Positions 14,821 through 22,596 are shown, counted from the first letter of the stretch. The stretch is 22,596 nt of DNA from an uncultured Chitinophagaceae bacterium (GCA_937996595.1 CALKVC010000042.1:1-22596); one strand, 5' to 3'. Translations and numbers: made by a program. The notes: generated by a model not told the origin, from the sequence alone.

Positions 14821-15645
14821 ATGAAGCGTTCAGTAAACTTACCCCTGTTGTTAACCGCCCTTGTTTTCATTTTTCAGTTCAGTTCCTGTTCTGTTAATAA
14901 AGCAAAAATTGACAACGACCTGAAAAAATATTTCGATGCAAAAAATGTGGAAGGCTGTTTTACCATGCTGAACAACGCTGATGGCAGGATTACCGTTTAT
15001 AACATGGCGATGGATACAACCCGTTACACACCTGCATCCACATTCAAAATTGTAAATTCCCTCATTGGGTTGCAAACCGGCGCTATCACTAATGAGAAAA
15101 TGATCATCAAATGGGATGGGGTTAAACGCTGGAATGCCGACTGGAATAAGGACCTGGATATGAAAGCGGCATTCAGGGCCAGCTCGGTTCCCTATTACCA
15201 GGAAGTGGCCAGGCGCATCGGTGCAGATACCATGAAGCGCTGGGTAGACAGTATTGCTTATGGCAACCTGGATATTAGTGGCCCGGTTGATTCTTTCTGG
15301 CTGAATAATAAATTAAAGATTTCCCCTGACGAACAACTGGGGCTTCTAAAGAAATTATATTTCGACCAGTTGCCATTCAGGAAGAGTGTGCAGCAGTCTG
15401 TACGGGATGCCATGCTGCAGGAAGACAATACCGCTTACCGGTTGAGTTATAAAACCGGTTGGGGTTTTGATGAACAGCAAAATAATATCGGTTGGATCGT
15501 TGGATGGATTGAAGAGAACCGGCATGTATACTTTTTTGTGACCCTGGTAAAATCACCTGATCAGAAAATTGACATGAAATGGGTAAGGATGGGTATACTG
15601 AAAGATATTTTAAAGCACTATGGTTTTATGGAAGGGAAAAAATAA
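14821..15645 (+). CDS. Class D (OXA-type) beta-lactamase, putative lipoprotein
   Basis: Serine beta-lactamase that opens beta-lactam rings in the periplasm. 274 aa with all class D motifs: S73-T-F-K76 (PASTFKIVNSLIGL; K76 is the lysine that is carbamylated), S121-S-V123 (the SxV motif), Y147-G-N149, W160 at the position that protects the carbamylated lysine (FWLNNKLKIS), and K211-T-G213 followed by WG. The N-terminal signal ends FSSC, so Cys23 may be lipidated and the enzyme membrane-bound. The loop YYQEVARRIG is normal for the family. It is coupled to the DUF3109 gene and has no mobile element nearby, so it looks like an intrinsic chromosomal gene. Substrate range cannot be read from sequence; a BlaR-sensor-like domain is less likely because no sensor transmembrane helices are present. 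Confidence 0.93.
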   Translation: MKRSVNLPLLLTALVFIFQFSSCSVNKAKIDNDLKKYFDAKNVEGCFTMLNNADGRITVYNMAMDTTRYTPASTFKIVNSLIGLQTGAITNEKMIIKWDGVKRWNADWNKDLDMKAAFRASSVPYYQEVARRIGADTMKRWVDSIAYGNLDISGPVDSFWLNNKLKISPDEQLGLLKKLYFDQLPFRKSVQQSVRDAMLQEDNTAYRLSYKTGWGFDEQQNNIGWIVGWIEENRHVYFFVTLVKSPDQKIDMKWVRMGILKDILKHYGFMEGKK

Positions 15646-15731
15646 CATGCCATCTTTCTTCTGCACTTTTTTTTCTTATTATTTCTTTAACAATCGCCCT
15701 TGTATTAATGTTTAATTTAGTGGTATAATTT

Positions 15732-17387
15732 ATGCCTCAGTTTCAGCATGTAGCATACTTTTTCCTGTTGTTGTTAGTCCCTGCTTTAGCGGCTTTATTC
15801 CTATATGCCAGGCATAAGAAGAATGAAACGGCCCGTAAGCTTGGCGACAAAGCCCTTGTAGATTTACTTACAGAAAATTATAGCAAAGCAGCATATCTTA
15901 AAAAGTTCCTGTTAGTGCTTGCAGCCATAACGGTGATGGTTATAGCATTGGCAAACCTGCGCAAAGCATCCGGAACAGAAAAAGTGAGCCGGAACGGCAT
16001 AGATGTGATGGTTGCGCTTGACGTAAGCAAAAGTATGCTGGCAACCGACATCAGCCCGTCAAGGCTTGTAAGGGCAAAACAGGTGCTGGGCAGGCTCATA
16101 GATAAATTGCACAACGACAGGGTGGGCATAGTTGTTTTTGCGGGCAGGGCGTATCTCCAGATGCCTTTGACCGGCGACCATGCAGCCGCAAAGATGTATT
16201 TGTCTGCTGCATCTACCGAAACAGTTCCCACACAGGGAACCGTTATTGGGGATGCGCTGAAGATGTGCTTCGCTTCATTTAATACCAATGAGAAAAAATA
16301 CAAAGCCGTTGTGCTTGTAAGTGATGGGGAAGACCATGATGAAGCAGCCGGTACCGTTGCCAGGCAAATGGCAAAGGAAGGGGTTGTTATCTGTACGATC
16401 GGCATCGGGTCGCCGGAGGGAACCGTGCTGATAGATGAACAGACAAACCAGCCCAGGACTGATAAGGAAGGGAATGCGGTGATATCAAAACTGAATGAAT
16501 CCGTATTAAGGGATGTGGCTGAAAGCGGAAACGGTTCTTATGTCTTTTTCCAAAATACGGATGCAGCCGTACAAACCATAAGTTCGCAACTGGCAGGATT
16601 AGACCAGCGTGCTGTAACAGATGATTCACTGGTAAATTACAGATCCTATTCCATGTATTTCCTGTTGGCAGCATTGTTGTTCCTTATGATTGAATTGTTC
16701 ATTTCAGAAACTAAAAGGAAAAAACCACTGCATCCCAAACTTGTCTTGATGCTGTTTTTCAGCTTTGCTGTTTCACTGGCCGCTGCACAGGATGCAAAAG
16801 AAAATAAGTCCATCAAAGCAGGTAATGATGCATACCGGAAAGCCGAATTTGAAAAAGCATCTGAAGCTTACGGGCAGGCTTTGAAGAAAAATCCTCGAAA
16901 TGCAACCGCTTTATACAATAACGGGAATGCATTGTATAAATCAGGTAAAAAGGAAGAATCGGTTAAAACATATGATGCCGCCATCAACCTGCTTGAAACA
17001 CCGGTTTCAAAAGGGAATGCATATTACAATAAGGGAGTGGTGCTGCAGCATGAGCAAAAACTGCCCGAATGTATTGAAGCGTATAAACAGGCGCTTATAT
17101 TGGATCCCGCCAATGAAGATGCCCGCCAGAACCTGCAGAAGGCATTGCAGCAGTTGCAGCAACAACAGCAAAAACAGAAGAAAGAAGATCAGCAGCAGCA
17201 GAAAAAACAAGAGGATAAAAAGCAGGACCAGGATAAACAGAAAGAACCTAAACAGCAGCAGTCGAAACTCACCAGAAAAGATGCGGAAGAAAAATTAAAG
17301 GCCCTGATGCAACAGGAAAAAAACCTGCAGGATAAATTACATAAGATAAACCAGGCCACCATAACAAAACCGGAGAAAGACTGGTAA
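15732..17387 (+). CDS. BatB-BatC-like fusion: VWA membrane protein with TPR and Q/K-rich tail
   Basis: 551 aa. The first part is BatB-like: transmembrane segments at about 8-24 and 58-75, then a von Willebrand A domain (about 88-290) with a complete MIDAS metal site, D97-V-S99-K-S101 (ALDVSKS), Thr in TQGT (167-170) and D198 in VSDGEDHD. A further transmembrane segment (about 307-323) follows. Residues 337-353 then read like a second signal peptide (LVLMLFFSFAVSLAAAQD), followed by TPRs (about 359-465, including ATALYNNGNALYKSGKKEES) and a Q/K-rich low-complexity tail (472-511). This is the layout of BatC, so two Bat genes appear joined. Bat proteins were linked to aerotolerance in Bacteroides and to MoxR-type AAA chaperone clusters. 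No moxR, batA or batD lies nearby. Confidence 0.9.
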   Translation: MPQFQHVAYFFLLLLVPALAALFLYARHKKNETARKLGDKALVDLLTENYSKAAYLKKFLLVLAAITVMVIALANLRKASGTEKVSRNGIDVMVALDVSKSMLATDISPSRLVRAKQVLGRLIDKLHNDRVGIVVFAGRAYLQMPLTGDHAAAKMYLSAASTETVPTQGTVIGDALKMCFASFNTNEKKYKAVVLVSDGEDHDEAAGTVARQMAKEGVVICTIGIGSPEGTVLIDEQTNQPRTDKEGNAVISKLNESVLRDVAESGNGSYVFFQNTDAAVQTISSQLAGLDQRAVTDDSLVNYRSYSMYFLLAALLFLMIELFISETKRKKPLHPKLVLMLFFSFAVSLAAAQDAKENKSIKAGNDAYRKAEFEKASEAYGQALKKNPRNATALYNNGNALYKSGKKEESVKTYDAAINLLETPVSKGNAYYNKGVVLQHEQKLPECIEAYKQALILDPANEDARQNLQKALQQLQQQQQKQKKEDQQQQKKQEDKKQDQDKQKEPKQQQSKLTRKDAEEKLKALMQQEKNLQDKLHKINQATITKPEKDW

Positions 17388-17481
17388 GAGCAGTTGCCAG
17401 GCTATTTTATTACTTTCAGCCGCTATCATCATTAACCGATTGATTTATTGCTTACCCGCAACTCTTTTGTACCTTGTTTGT

Positions 17482-17489
17482 TAACTTTG
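17482..17489 (+). promoter_or_regulatory. Candidate promoter -7 box for ispG
   Basis: TAACTTTG fits TAnnTTTG and ends 32 bp before the chosen ispG ATG. A TTTG at 17466-17469 is only 12 bp upstream, too close for a standard -33 element. The box also argues that the upstream TTG at 17474 is not the translation start. Confidence 0.4.
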
Positions 17490-17521
17490 CAGGCAAAGCA
17501 AAACAGTCTCATTTATCTATT

Positions 17522-19492
17522 ATGCAATCATATGCAGCTTCATTAACCGAATATAAAAGGCTACCAACAAGGGTTGTAAAAGTGGGTAACCTGCTCATTG
17601 GTCATGGTTACCCCATCAGAATACAAACCATGACCACCACCGATACCATGGATACTATGGCAACGGTGGAACAAACCATCCGCTGCATTGAAGCCGGCGC
17701 CGAACTGGTTCGTATTACGGCTCCATCCAAAAAGGAAGCGGAAAACCTGCAGCAAATAAAAGATGAATTAATCCGAAGGGGTTATCATACGCCGCTTGTA
17801 GCAGATATCCATTTTACACCCAATGCTGCTGAAATTGCTGCCAGGATCGTGGAAAAAGTGCGGGTTAACCCGGGTAATTATGTAGATAAGAAGAAGTTTG
17901 AACAGCTGGAATATTCCGATGCGGAGTACAATGAAGAGATAGAAAGGATCCGGGAAAGGTTTACGCCATTGGTGCTGATATGTAAAGAGCATGGTACTGC
18001 TATGCGCATTGGCACCAACCACGGAAGCCTGAGCGACCGCATCATGAGCCGGTACGGAGATACTGCCATCGGGATGGTAGAGAGCGCCATGGAATTCCTG
18101 CGTATTGCCAGGGGAGAAGATTACCATAATATCATCCTGAGCATGAAGAGCAGTAACCCGCAGGTGATGGTACAGGCTTACCGGTTGCTCATCAGCCATA
18201 TGATGCATGAGTTTGGAGAATGTTACCCGCTGCACCTGGGGGTAACGGAAGCCGGAGACGGAGAAGATGGCAGGCTCAAATCAGCCGTTGGAATAGGCAC
18301 GTTGCTGGAAGACGGCATCGGAGATACCATACGGGTATCGTTAACCGAAGATCCTGAACTGGAAATACCTGTTTGCAGAGATCTGGTTCAAAGGTATCAG
18401 CAACCTGCAGGCAAGCAAACAGCACGAATACCCGAAATTAACCTGCCCCTGCCTTACGATCCGTTTAACTATCAGCGAAGGAAAACATTTGAGATAGGAA
18501 ACATTGGCGGGAAACAGGTTCCGGTTGTAATTGCCGATTTAAGCAAATATGAAAAGATCAGCCCGGCACATTTGGAACCGGTTGGGTACAGGTATGATCC
18601 GGTAACTGACAAGTGGTTTATCGGTGATGCCGCCGCAGATTACATATTCCTGGACCATATACCCGGGTTTGATTTTCCGGGCACCCTGAAGACCGTGCTG
18701 AATCATCGTTTATGGCTAACGGTAAAGGACAATAGCAGTTACGTGCCTTTGCTCGATGCCGGTCAATACCTGGAAGCATCCGTAGAAAAGTCGGGCGTAA
18801 TGAACATGGTAATGGTTGATTGCTTTCCTGAAGGAATGACGGCAGCTGAAACGGATAACCTGCTGGAAAAACTGGGAAATGATCATACAGCAGTAATCTG
18901 CCTTAGTTCCACCAACAGCAACAGCATGCAAACAGTACGCCGAATGTTTGTTGAAATGGCAGCGAAAAAAGTGACAAACCCGGTTATACTTATCTGCGAC
19001 AGCAACCACGCAACAATGGAACAAAGCCTGATTCACTATGCGGTGGAAGCCGGTGCATTGCTGGTAGACGGATTTTGCGACGGTGTCTGTTTTGGCCATC
19101 ATTTTGGAAACAAAGCCGTACTGCCGCAACCGGCCCTGTTGAACAGCATCGCCTTTGGTATTTTACAGGCAACCCGGACACGTATTTCCAAAACAGAATA
19201 TATCAGTTGCCCCAGTTGCGGCCGCACCCTGTTTGACCTGCAGGAAACCACTGCAAAGATCAGGGCGGTAACCAATCACCTGAAAGGGGTTAAGATTGCC
19301 ATCATGGGTTGTATTGTAAACGGTCCCGGTGAAATGGCCGATGCCGATTTCGGATATGTAGGCAGCGGTGTAGGAAAAATAACCTTATACAAAGGAAAAG
19401 AAGTGGTGAAAAGAAACGTACCGAGTGAAGTGGCGGTGGAGGAACTGATTAATTTACTGAAAGAGAATGATGCGTGGGTGGAGGTGGTTTGA
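17522..19492 (+). CDS. ispG: 4-hydroxy-3-methylbut-2-en-1-yl diphosphate synthase, long form
   Basis: Iron-sulfur enzyme of the MEP isoprenoid pathway that converts MEcPP to HMBPP. 656 aa, far longer than the about 370-aa E. coli form; it is the three-domain type known from Bacteroidota, Chlamydiae and plants. The TIM barrel is at about 10-290 (RIQTMTTTDT, ELVRITAPS, LVADIHFTP, MRIGTNHGSLSDRIM, LHLGVTEAGDGEDGRLKSAVGIG). An inserted second barrel-like domain is at about 310-540. The [4Fe-4S] domain has C563-P-S-C566-GRT and C597 with E604 in GCIVNGPGE. The ATG at 17522 (MQSYAASLTEY) is preferred to the TTG at 17474, which adds 16 uncharacteristic residues across a promoter-like box. The stop codon lies inside the first unit of a heptad repeat array. 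Confidence 0.96.
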   Translation: MQSYAASLTEYKRLPTRVVKVGNLLIGHGYPIRIQTMTTTDTMDTMATVEQTIRCIEAGAELVRITAPSKKEAENLQQIKDELIRRGYHTPLVADIHFTPNAAEIAARIVEKVRVNPGNYVDKKKFEQLEYSDAEYNEEIERIRERFTPLVLICKEHGTAMRIGTNHGSLSDRIMSRYGDTAIGMVESAMEFLRIARGEDYHNIILSMKSSNPQVMVQAYRLLISHMMHEFGECYPLHLGVTEAGDGEDGRLKSAVGIGTLLEDGIGDTIRVSLTEDPELEIPVCRDLVQRYQQPAGKQTARIPEINLPLPYDPFNYQRRKTFEIGNIGGKQVPVVIADLSKYEKISPAHLEPVGYRYDPVTDKWFIGDAAADYIFLDHIPGFDFPGTLKTVLNHRLWLTVKDNSSYVPLLDAGQYLEASVEKSGVMNMVMVDCFPEGMTAAETDNLLEKLGNDHTAVICLSSTNSNSMQTVRRMFVEMAAKKVTNPVILICDSNHATMEQSLIHYAVEAGALLVDGFCDGVCFGHHFGNKAVLPQPALLNSIAFGILQATRTRISKTEYISCPSCGRTLFDLQETTAKIRAVTNHLKGVKIAIMGCIVNGPGEMADADFGYVGSGVGKITLYKGKEVVKRNVPSEVAVEELINLLKENDAWVEVV

Positions 19493-19618
19493 GGTTTGTG
19501 GTTTGAGGTTTGAGGTTTGAGGTTTGAAGTTTGAAGTTTGAGGTTTATGGTTCATACATCATAAATCATACATCATAAATCATACATCATAAATCATACA
19601 TCATAAATCATACACCAT
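19486..19618. repeat. Heptad tandem array, 19 units in one register
   Basis: 133 bp divides into nineteen 7-bp units without a register break. Units 1-10 (19486-19555) are GGTTTGA or close variants (AGTTTGA, GGTTTGT, GGTTTAT, GGTTCAT). Units 11-19 (19556-19618) alternate ACATCAT and AAATCAT four times and end with ACACCAT. The first unit contains the ispG TGA stop codon. The array fills most of the ispG-nadB gap (19493-19650) and leaves about 32 bp before nadB. No secondary terminator is seen. Confidence 0.92.
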
Positions 19619-19650
19619 ACTATTTTCTTCCCGGCAAATAAATTTAAAAA

Positions 19651-21255
19651 ATGCAAACAGACTTTTTAGTTATAGGTTCAGGTATTGCCGGGTTAACGTA
19701 TGCGCTGAAAGTAGCACAGGAATATCCAGGCAAATCGGTTACTATACTTACTAAAACCCAAAGTGACGAAACCAATACCAAGTATGCACAGGGCGGTATT
19801 GCGGGTGTAATGGATTTTAGCCAGGATAGTTTCAGCAAGCATATTGAAGATACCCTTATTTCCGGCGACGGTTTATGCAACAAAGAGATTGTGGAAATTG
19901 TAGTGAAGGAAGGTGTACAGCGAATAAAGGAAATTATTGATTGGGGCGCACAGTTTGACCGTGAACCCGACGGCGATTATAAGCTGGGAAAAGAAGGCGG
20001 GCACAGTGAAAGCCGTATCCTGCATCATAAAGATGTAACCGGAAAGGAGATGGAACGGGCGCTGCTGGATGCAATCGGTAAATGCGGAAATATCAAACTC
20101 ATCAGCCATTGTTTTGTGCTTGACATCATCACCCAGCACCACCTGGGTTATCTTGTAACCAAATCTACTCCGGATATTGAGTGTTATGGCGTTTATATCC
20201 TGAACCTCACTACAAAAAAGATAGAAAAGATTGCAGCAACCATTACCATGCTGGCATCGGGTGGAAACGGGCAGGTTTACCGGAGTACTACCAATCCCGC
20301 CATTGCAACCGGAGATGGTGTTGCGATGGTTTACCGGGCCAAAGGCCGCATTGAGAATATGGAATTCATACAGTTTCACCCAACGGCATTGTATGAACCC
20401 GGTGTTAGGGGCCAGTCGTTCCTGGTAACGGAGGCGGTTAGGGGCGACGGGGGCATTTTACGCAACCAAAAGGGTGAAGCGTTCATGGAGCGGTACGACA
20501 AACGGAAAGACCTGGCGCCCCGCGATATTGTGGCCAGGGCCATTGATAACGAGATGAAGATAAACGGTACGGAATTCGTATACCTTGATTGCCGGCATAT
20601 GGACCAGCAGAAATTCATTGAACACTTTCCCAATATTTATGAAAAATGTTTGAGTATCGGCATCAATGTGGCAAAAGATATGATACCTGTTTCCCCGGCG
20701 GCGCATTATTGCTGTGGTGGTGTTAAAACAGATGAATGGGGCAGAACATCCATAAAGAACCTCTATGCAGCCGGCGAGTGCGCTTCCACCGGCCTGCATG
20801 GCGCCAACCGGTTAGCCAGCAATAGCCTGCTGGAAGCAATGGTATTCGCTCACCGGGCTTACCAGGATGCCGTAAATGTAATGAAACAACCGGGCAGGGG
20901 AAATGCCATTGACATACCTGATTGGAATGCGGCCGGTACAACGGCTCCCGGGGAAATGATCATGATAACACAAAGCCTGAAAGAACTGAAATTGCTGATG
21001 AGCGATTATGTGGGTATTGTTCGTAACAATGCCCGTTTAAGGAGGGCCAATAAAAGGCTCGACCTCTTGCATGAAGAAACGGAAGAACTGTACCAGCGCA
21101 CAGAAGTTTCGCCCCAGCTTTGTGAGTTGCGGAACATGATTACAGTGGCTTACCTGGTTGTTAAAAGCGCTGAGTTGAGGAAGGAAAGCCGTGGATTGCA
21201 TTTCAATACAGATTACCCGAAGCGCAGCAGCATACTCCAGGACACGATCCTGTAA
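19651..21255 (+). CDS. nadB: L-aspartate oxidase
   Basis: FAD enzyme that oxidises L-aspartate to iminoaspartate, the first step of de novo NAD synthesis; NadA then forms quinolinate. 534 aa, a normal length. The N-terminal dinucleotide motif is G9-S-G11-I-A-G14. Family signatures are NTKYAQGGIAGV, EGGHSESRILHHKDVTGKE, MEFIQFHPTALYEP, VSPAAHYCCGGVKTDEWGRTS and LYAAGECASTGLHGANRLASNSLLEA. The Glu-aspartate oxidase pattern separates it from succinate dehydrogenase/fumarate reductase flavoproteins, which have a different capping sequence and usual neighbours. A C-terminal helical domain is at about 430-530. nadA and nadC are not in the window. The heptad array lies immediately upstream and the acyltransferase gene follows after 16 bp. 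Confidence 0.97.
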   Translation: MQTDFLVIGSGIAGLTYALKVAQEYPGKSVTILTKTQSDETNTKYAQGGIAGVMDFSQDSFSKHIEDTLISGDGLCNKEIVEIVVKEGVQRIKEIIDWGAQFDREPDGDYKLGKEGGHSESRILHHKDVTGKEMERALLDAIGKCGNIKLISHCFVLDIITQHHLGYLVTKSTPDIECYGVYILNLTTKKIEKIAATITMLASGGNGQVYRSTTNPAIATGDGVAMVYRAKGRIENMEFIQFHPTALYEPGVRGQSFLVTEAVRGDGGILRNQKGEAFMERYDKRKDLAPRDIVARAIDNEMKINGTEFVYLDCRHMDQQKFIEHFPNIYEKCLSIGINVAKDMIPVSPAAHYCCGGVKTDEWGRTSIKNLYAAGECASTGLHGANRLASNSLLEAMVFAHRAYQDAVNVMKQPGRGNAIDIPDWNAAGTTAPGEMIMITQSLKELKLLMSDYVGIVRNNARLRRANKRLDLLHEETEELYQRTEVSPQLCELRNMITVAYLVVKSAELRKESRGLHFNTDYPKRSSILQDTIL

Positions 21256-21271
21256 CATTTCAATCAATAAC

Positions 21272-22171
21272 ATGTATTACCTTATATACGGTTTACTTTA
21301 TATTATTTCGCTACTGCCTTTTTTTATATTATATGGCATCAGTGATTTTGCCTTTTTTATCATTTACCGGTTAACAGGATACAGGAAGGATGTGGTTTTT
21401 AAAAACCTTTCAATTGCTTTTCCTGAAAAAACGGATGCCGAACGAAAACAGATAGCCAAAGCATTTTACAGGAACCTGATTGATACGTTTATTGAAACGA
21501 TCAAGTTGCTCAGTATCTCTGAAAAATCGTTTAACAAGCGGGCTGTCATTGACCTGGATGCATGCAATGCGCTGGCAGAAAAGGGGATAAACATACAATT
21601 CCAGAGCGGGCACCAGATGAACTGGGAATATGTGAACTGGATCGTTGCCAAAAAATTAAAGATACCTTTCGTTGGCGTGTACATGAAAATAAAGAATAAA
21701 TCACTTGACAGGCTGTTTTATAAGCAACGGGAAAAGTTTGGCACTGTGCTGGTGGCAGCCACCGAATTCAAATCAAGGATGCACCAGGTGTTCAATCAGC
21801 AGTATTCACTGGCACTGGCAGCCGACCAAAACCCCGGAAGCCCGGAACACGCGTACTGGCTTAATTTTTTCAGCAAACCGGCGCCATTTGTAACCGGCCC
21901 TGATAAAGGGGCACGCCGGAACAGGACAGCCGTGGTATTTGTAAAATTTGTTATTGTAAAGCGAGGGCATTACCGGTTTGAACCCACCATCATTACCGAA
22001 GATGCATCCGTTTTAAAGGAAGGGGAACTAACTTTGATGTACCGCGATTACCTGGAAAAAACCATTCGCGAACAACCCGACAATTATTTATGGAGCCACC
22101 GCAGATGGAAATGGGAATATAAAAAAGAATATAGGGGTAGGTGGATTGATAGGGTGGAGGCGCCTTTATAA
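21272..22171 (+). CDS. LpxL/HtrB-family lipid A acyltransferase
   Basis: Inner-membrane enzyme that adds a secondary acyl chain to lipid A or a related lipid. 299 aa from the ATG at 21272; an upstream in-frame start at 21191 would overlap nadB by 65 bp and adds no family sequence. An N-terminal hydrophobic segment is at about 1-34, then KDVVFKNLSIAFPEKTDAER (the usual N-terminal helix of the family). The catalytic H-X4-E is H114 and E119 in SGHQMNWEY. Further motifs are VGVYMKIKNKSLDRLFYKQREKFG, LAADQNPG, and the C-terminal WSHRRWKWE signature. Acyl specificity is not readable. It follows nadB by 16 bp and may share its transcript. Confidence 0.94.
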   Translation: MYYLIYGLLYIISLLPFFILYGISDFAFFIIYRLTGYRKDVVFKNLSIAFPEKTDAERKQIAKAFYRNLIDTFIETIKLLSISEKSFNKRAVIDLDACNALAEKGINIQFQSGHQMNWEYVNWIVAKKLKIPFVGVYMKIKNKSLDRLFYKQREKFGTVLVAATEFKSRMHQVFNQQYSLALAADQNPGSPEHAYWLNFFSKPAPFVTGPDKGARRNRTAVVFVKFVIVKRGHYRFEPTIITEDASVLKEGELTLMYRDYLEKTIREQPDNYLWSHRRWKWEYKKEYRGRWIDRVEAPL

Positions 22172-22295
22172 TGGAGTAGGTGGGTTTTGTAAAGTTTAAA
22201 TGCAATTCGATTCCCGGCAATCTCATTCAGCGCTTCAAGAGTAAACTGACGACGCTGCTGGGAAGAAAGGCAAGTAGTGAAAAGTAACAGATAGT

Positions 22296-22320
22296 AGGAA
22301 TTGTTTTATTCCTTCTTTTT
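22296..22320 (+). terminator. Weak possible terminator after the acyltransferase gene
   Basis: AGGAAT (22296-22301) and ATTCCT (22308-22313) form a 6-bp A/T-rich stem with loop TGTTTT, followed by TCTTTTT. It lies 125 bp after the acyltransferase stop; the rest of 22172-22305 shows nothing I can name. The stem is weak, and the stop codon of the minus-strand fragment falls on its loop and right arm. Confidence 0.3.
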
Positions 22321-22557
22321 ACCCCCTATTAAGCCCAGGATAGAATCAAGACCGATATTAAGACCAATATATGCTGCATATTGGGGGTTATAAAGTGGAA
22401 GCAAACCTCTGATATCCATACCAACTATTACAGTTGCATCTTTTGAAAGTATATGCTTGTAATTGGCTCTTATTAAATAAAAACTACGCCACATTCTTGG
22501 TTTGTCATCTTTTTTGTCATAATAAACAGGCAATCCCGAATTTATGAAAAAAGCTTT
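22306..22557 (-). pseudogene. Truncated ORF, possibly the C-terminal end of an outer-membrane protein
   Basis: The open frame ends at TTA (22306-22308) and is closed upstream by TAA at 22558-22560. It encodes about 83 residues: FFINSGLPVYYDKKDDKPR, then WRSFYLIRANYKHILSKD, then ATVIVGMDIRGLLPLY, ending GGKKKE. Alternating aromatic and polar residues suggest beta-strands as in an outer-membrane barrel, and the text begins mid-sequence with no good start: only a TTG at 22533 and an ATG at 22494 are available. It also overlaps the beginning of the apparent plus-strand gene at the edge. I read it as a 5'-truncated remnant; a genuine short protein from 22494 (62 aa) cannot be excluded. Confidence 0.4.
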
Positions 22558-22596
22558 TTACAGCGAAGGAAAGCTGATTTTTATCCGCGAAGGAAA
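22544..22596 (+). CDS. Possible start of a gene cut by the right edge
   Basis: An ATG at 22544 opens a frame that runs to the end of the window: MKKAFYSEGKLIFIREG. It shows the Lys-rich start common for real genes, but 17 codons are too few for a family call. If real, it overlaps head-to-head with the minus-strand fragment, which would favour that fragment being non-functional. The 10-bp word GCGAAGGAAA occurs twice (22563-22572 and 22587-22596), 24 bp apart and in frame, giving SEGK and REGK. Confidence 0.35.
   Translation, partial: MKKAFYSEGKLIFIREG

Noticed and set aside
14821..15645. Acquired resistance island around the class D beta-lactamase
   Set aside because: No transposase, integron site, terminal repeats or regulator are nearby, and the gene sits tightly among conserved chromosomal genes.
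16900..17298. 132-aa plus-strand frame inside the Bat-like gene
   Set aside because: It is the shifted-frame reading of the Q/K-rich CAG/AAA-heavy tail; composition bias keeps it open.
17474..17521. Longer ispG start at TTG 17474
   Set aside because: It adds 16 residues unlike family members, covers a promoter-like TAACTTTG box, and a good ATG follows at 17522.
19486..19618. CRISPR array
   Set aside because: The units are 7 bp and contiguous, with no unique spacers, and there are no cas genes.
21191..21271. Longer acyltransferase start overlapping nadB
   Set aside because: The extra 27 residues are the nadB 3' end read in another frame; the ATG at 21272 begins directly at the family's hydrophobic segment.

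Overview
The window is a piece of chromosome from a Bacteroidota bacterium, most likely Chitinophagaceae or a close relative. This rests on several features: the gldE and gldD gliding-motility genes behind mutY and ssb, a long IspG with an inserted central domain, a one-piece RSH with the Bacteroidota-type RLRD loop, Bacteroidota-style lipoproteins, sparse Shine-Dalgarno sequences, and several TAnnTTTG promoter-like boxes. I see no phage, transposase, integrase, CRISPR array or rRNA. The content is mostly conserved housekeeping genes, so I do not claim a clearly new system. The most unusual signals are two intergenic elements built on a 7-bp period.

Layout. Bases 1-677 hold the 3' part of an acyl-CoA dehydrogenase (+), which ends at a perfect 21-bp bidirectional hairpin. 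Facing it on the minus strand are a 111-aa helical protein of unknown function and the (p)ppGpp synthetase/hydrolase (rsh). Next come tRNA-Leu(TAG), a 56-bp inverted heptad element, trigger factor (tig) with its terminator, a 451-aa lipoprotein of unknown function, and a pentapeptide-repeat protein. The last of these runs tail-to-tail into a minus-strand cluster, read right to left: HU-family protein, membrane-anchored TPR protein, a 29-aa ribosomal-type basic peptide, and RNase E/G.

Divergent from the HU gene is mutY, followed by the tight ssb-gldE-gldD group. This group links DNA maintenance with the gliding / type IX secretion machinery. Then come a cysteine-rich DUF3109-type protein coupled to a class D beta-lactamase lipoprotein, a fused BatB-BatC-like VWA/TPR membrane protein, ispG (MEP isoprenoid pathway), a 133-bp heptad tandem array, nadB (NAD synthesis), and an LpxL/HtrB-type lipid A acyltransferase. 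The right edge carries an ORF fragment on the minus strand and the possible start of a plus-strand gene.

Functional links visible here: stringent response and translation (rsh, tRNA-Leu, tig, the 29-aa peptide, RNase G); DNA repair and single-strand binding beside gliding genes; and envelope functions (lipoproteins, beta-lactamase, Bat protein, LpxL). Both IspG and NadB depend on the cell's redox and iron-sulfur state (in the NAD pathway through NadA). All family calls come from reading motifs; no database search was possible.
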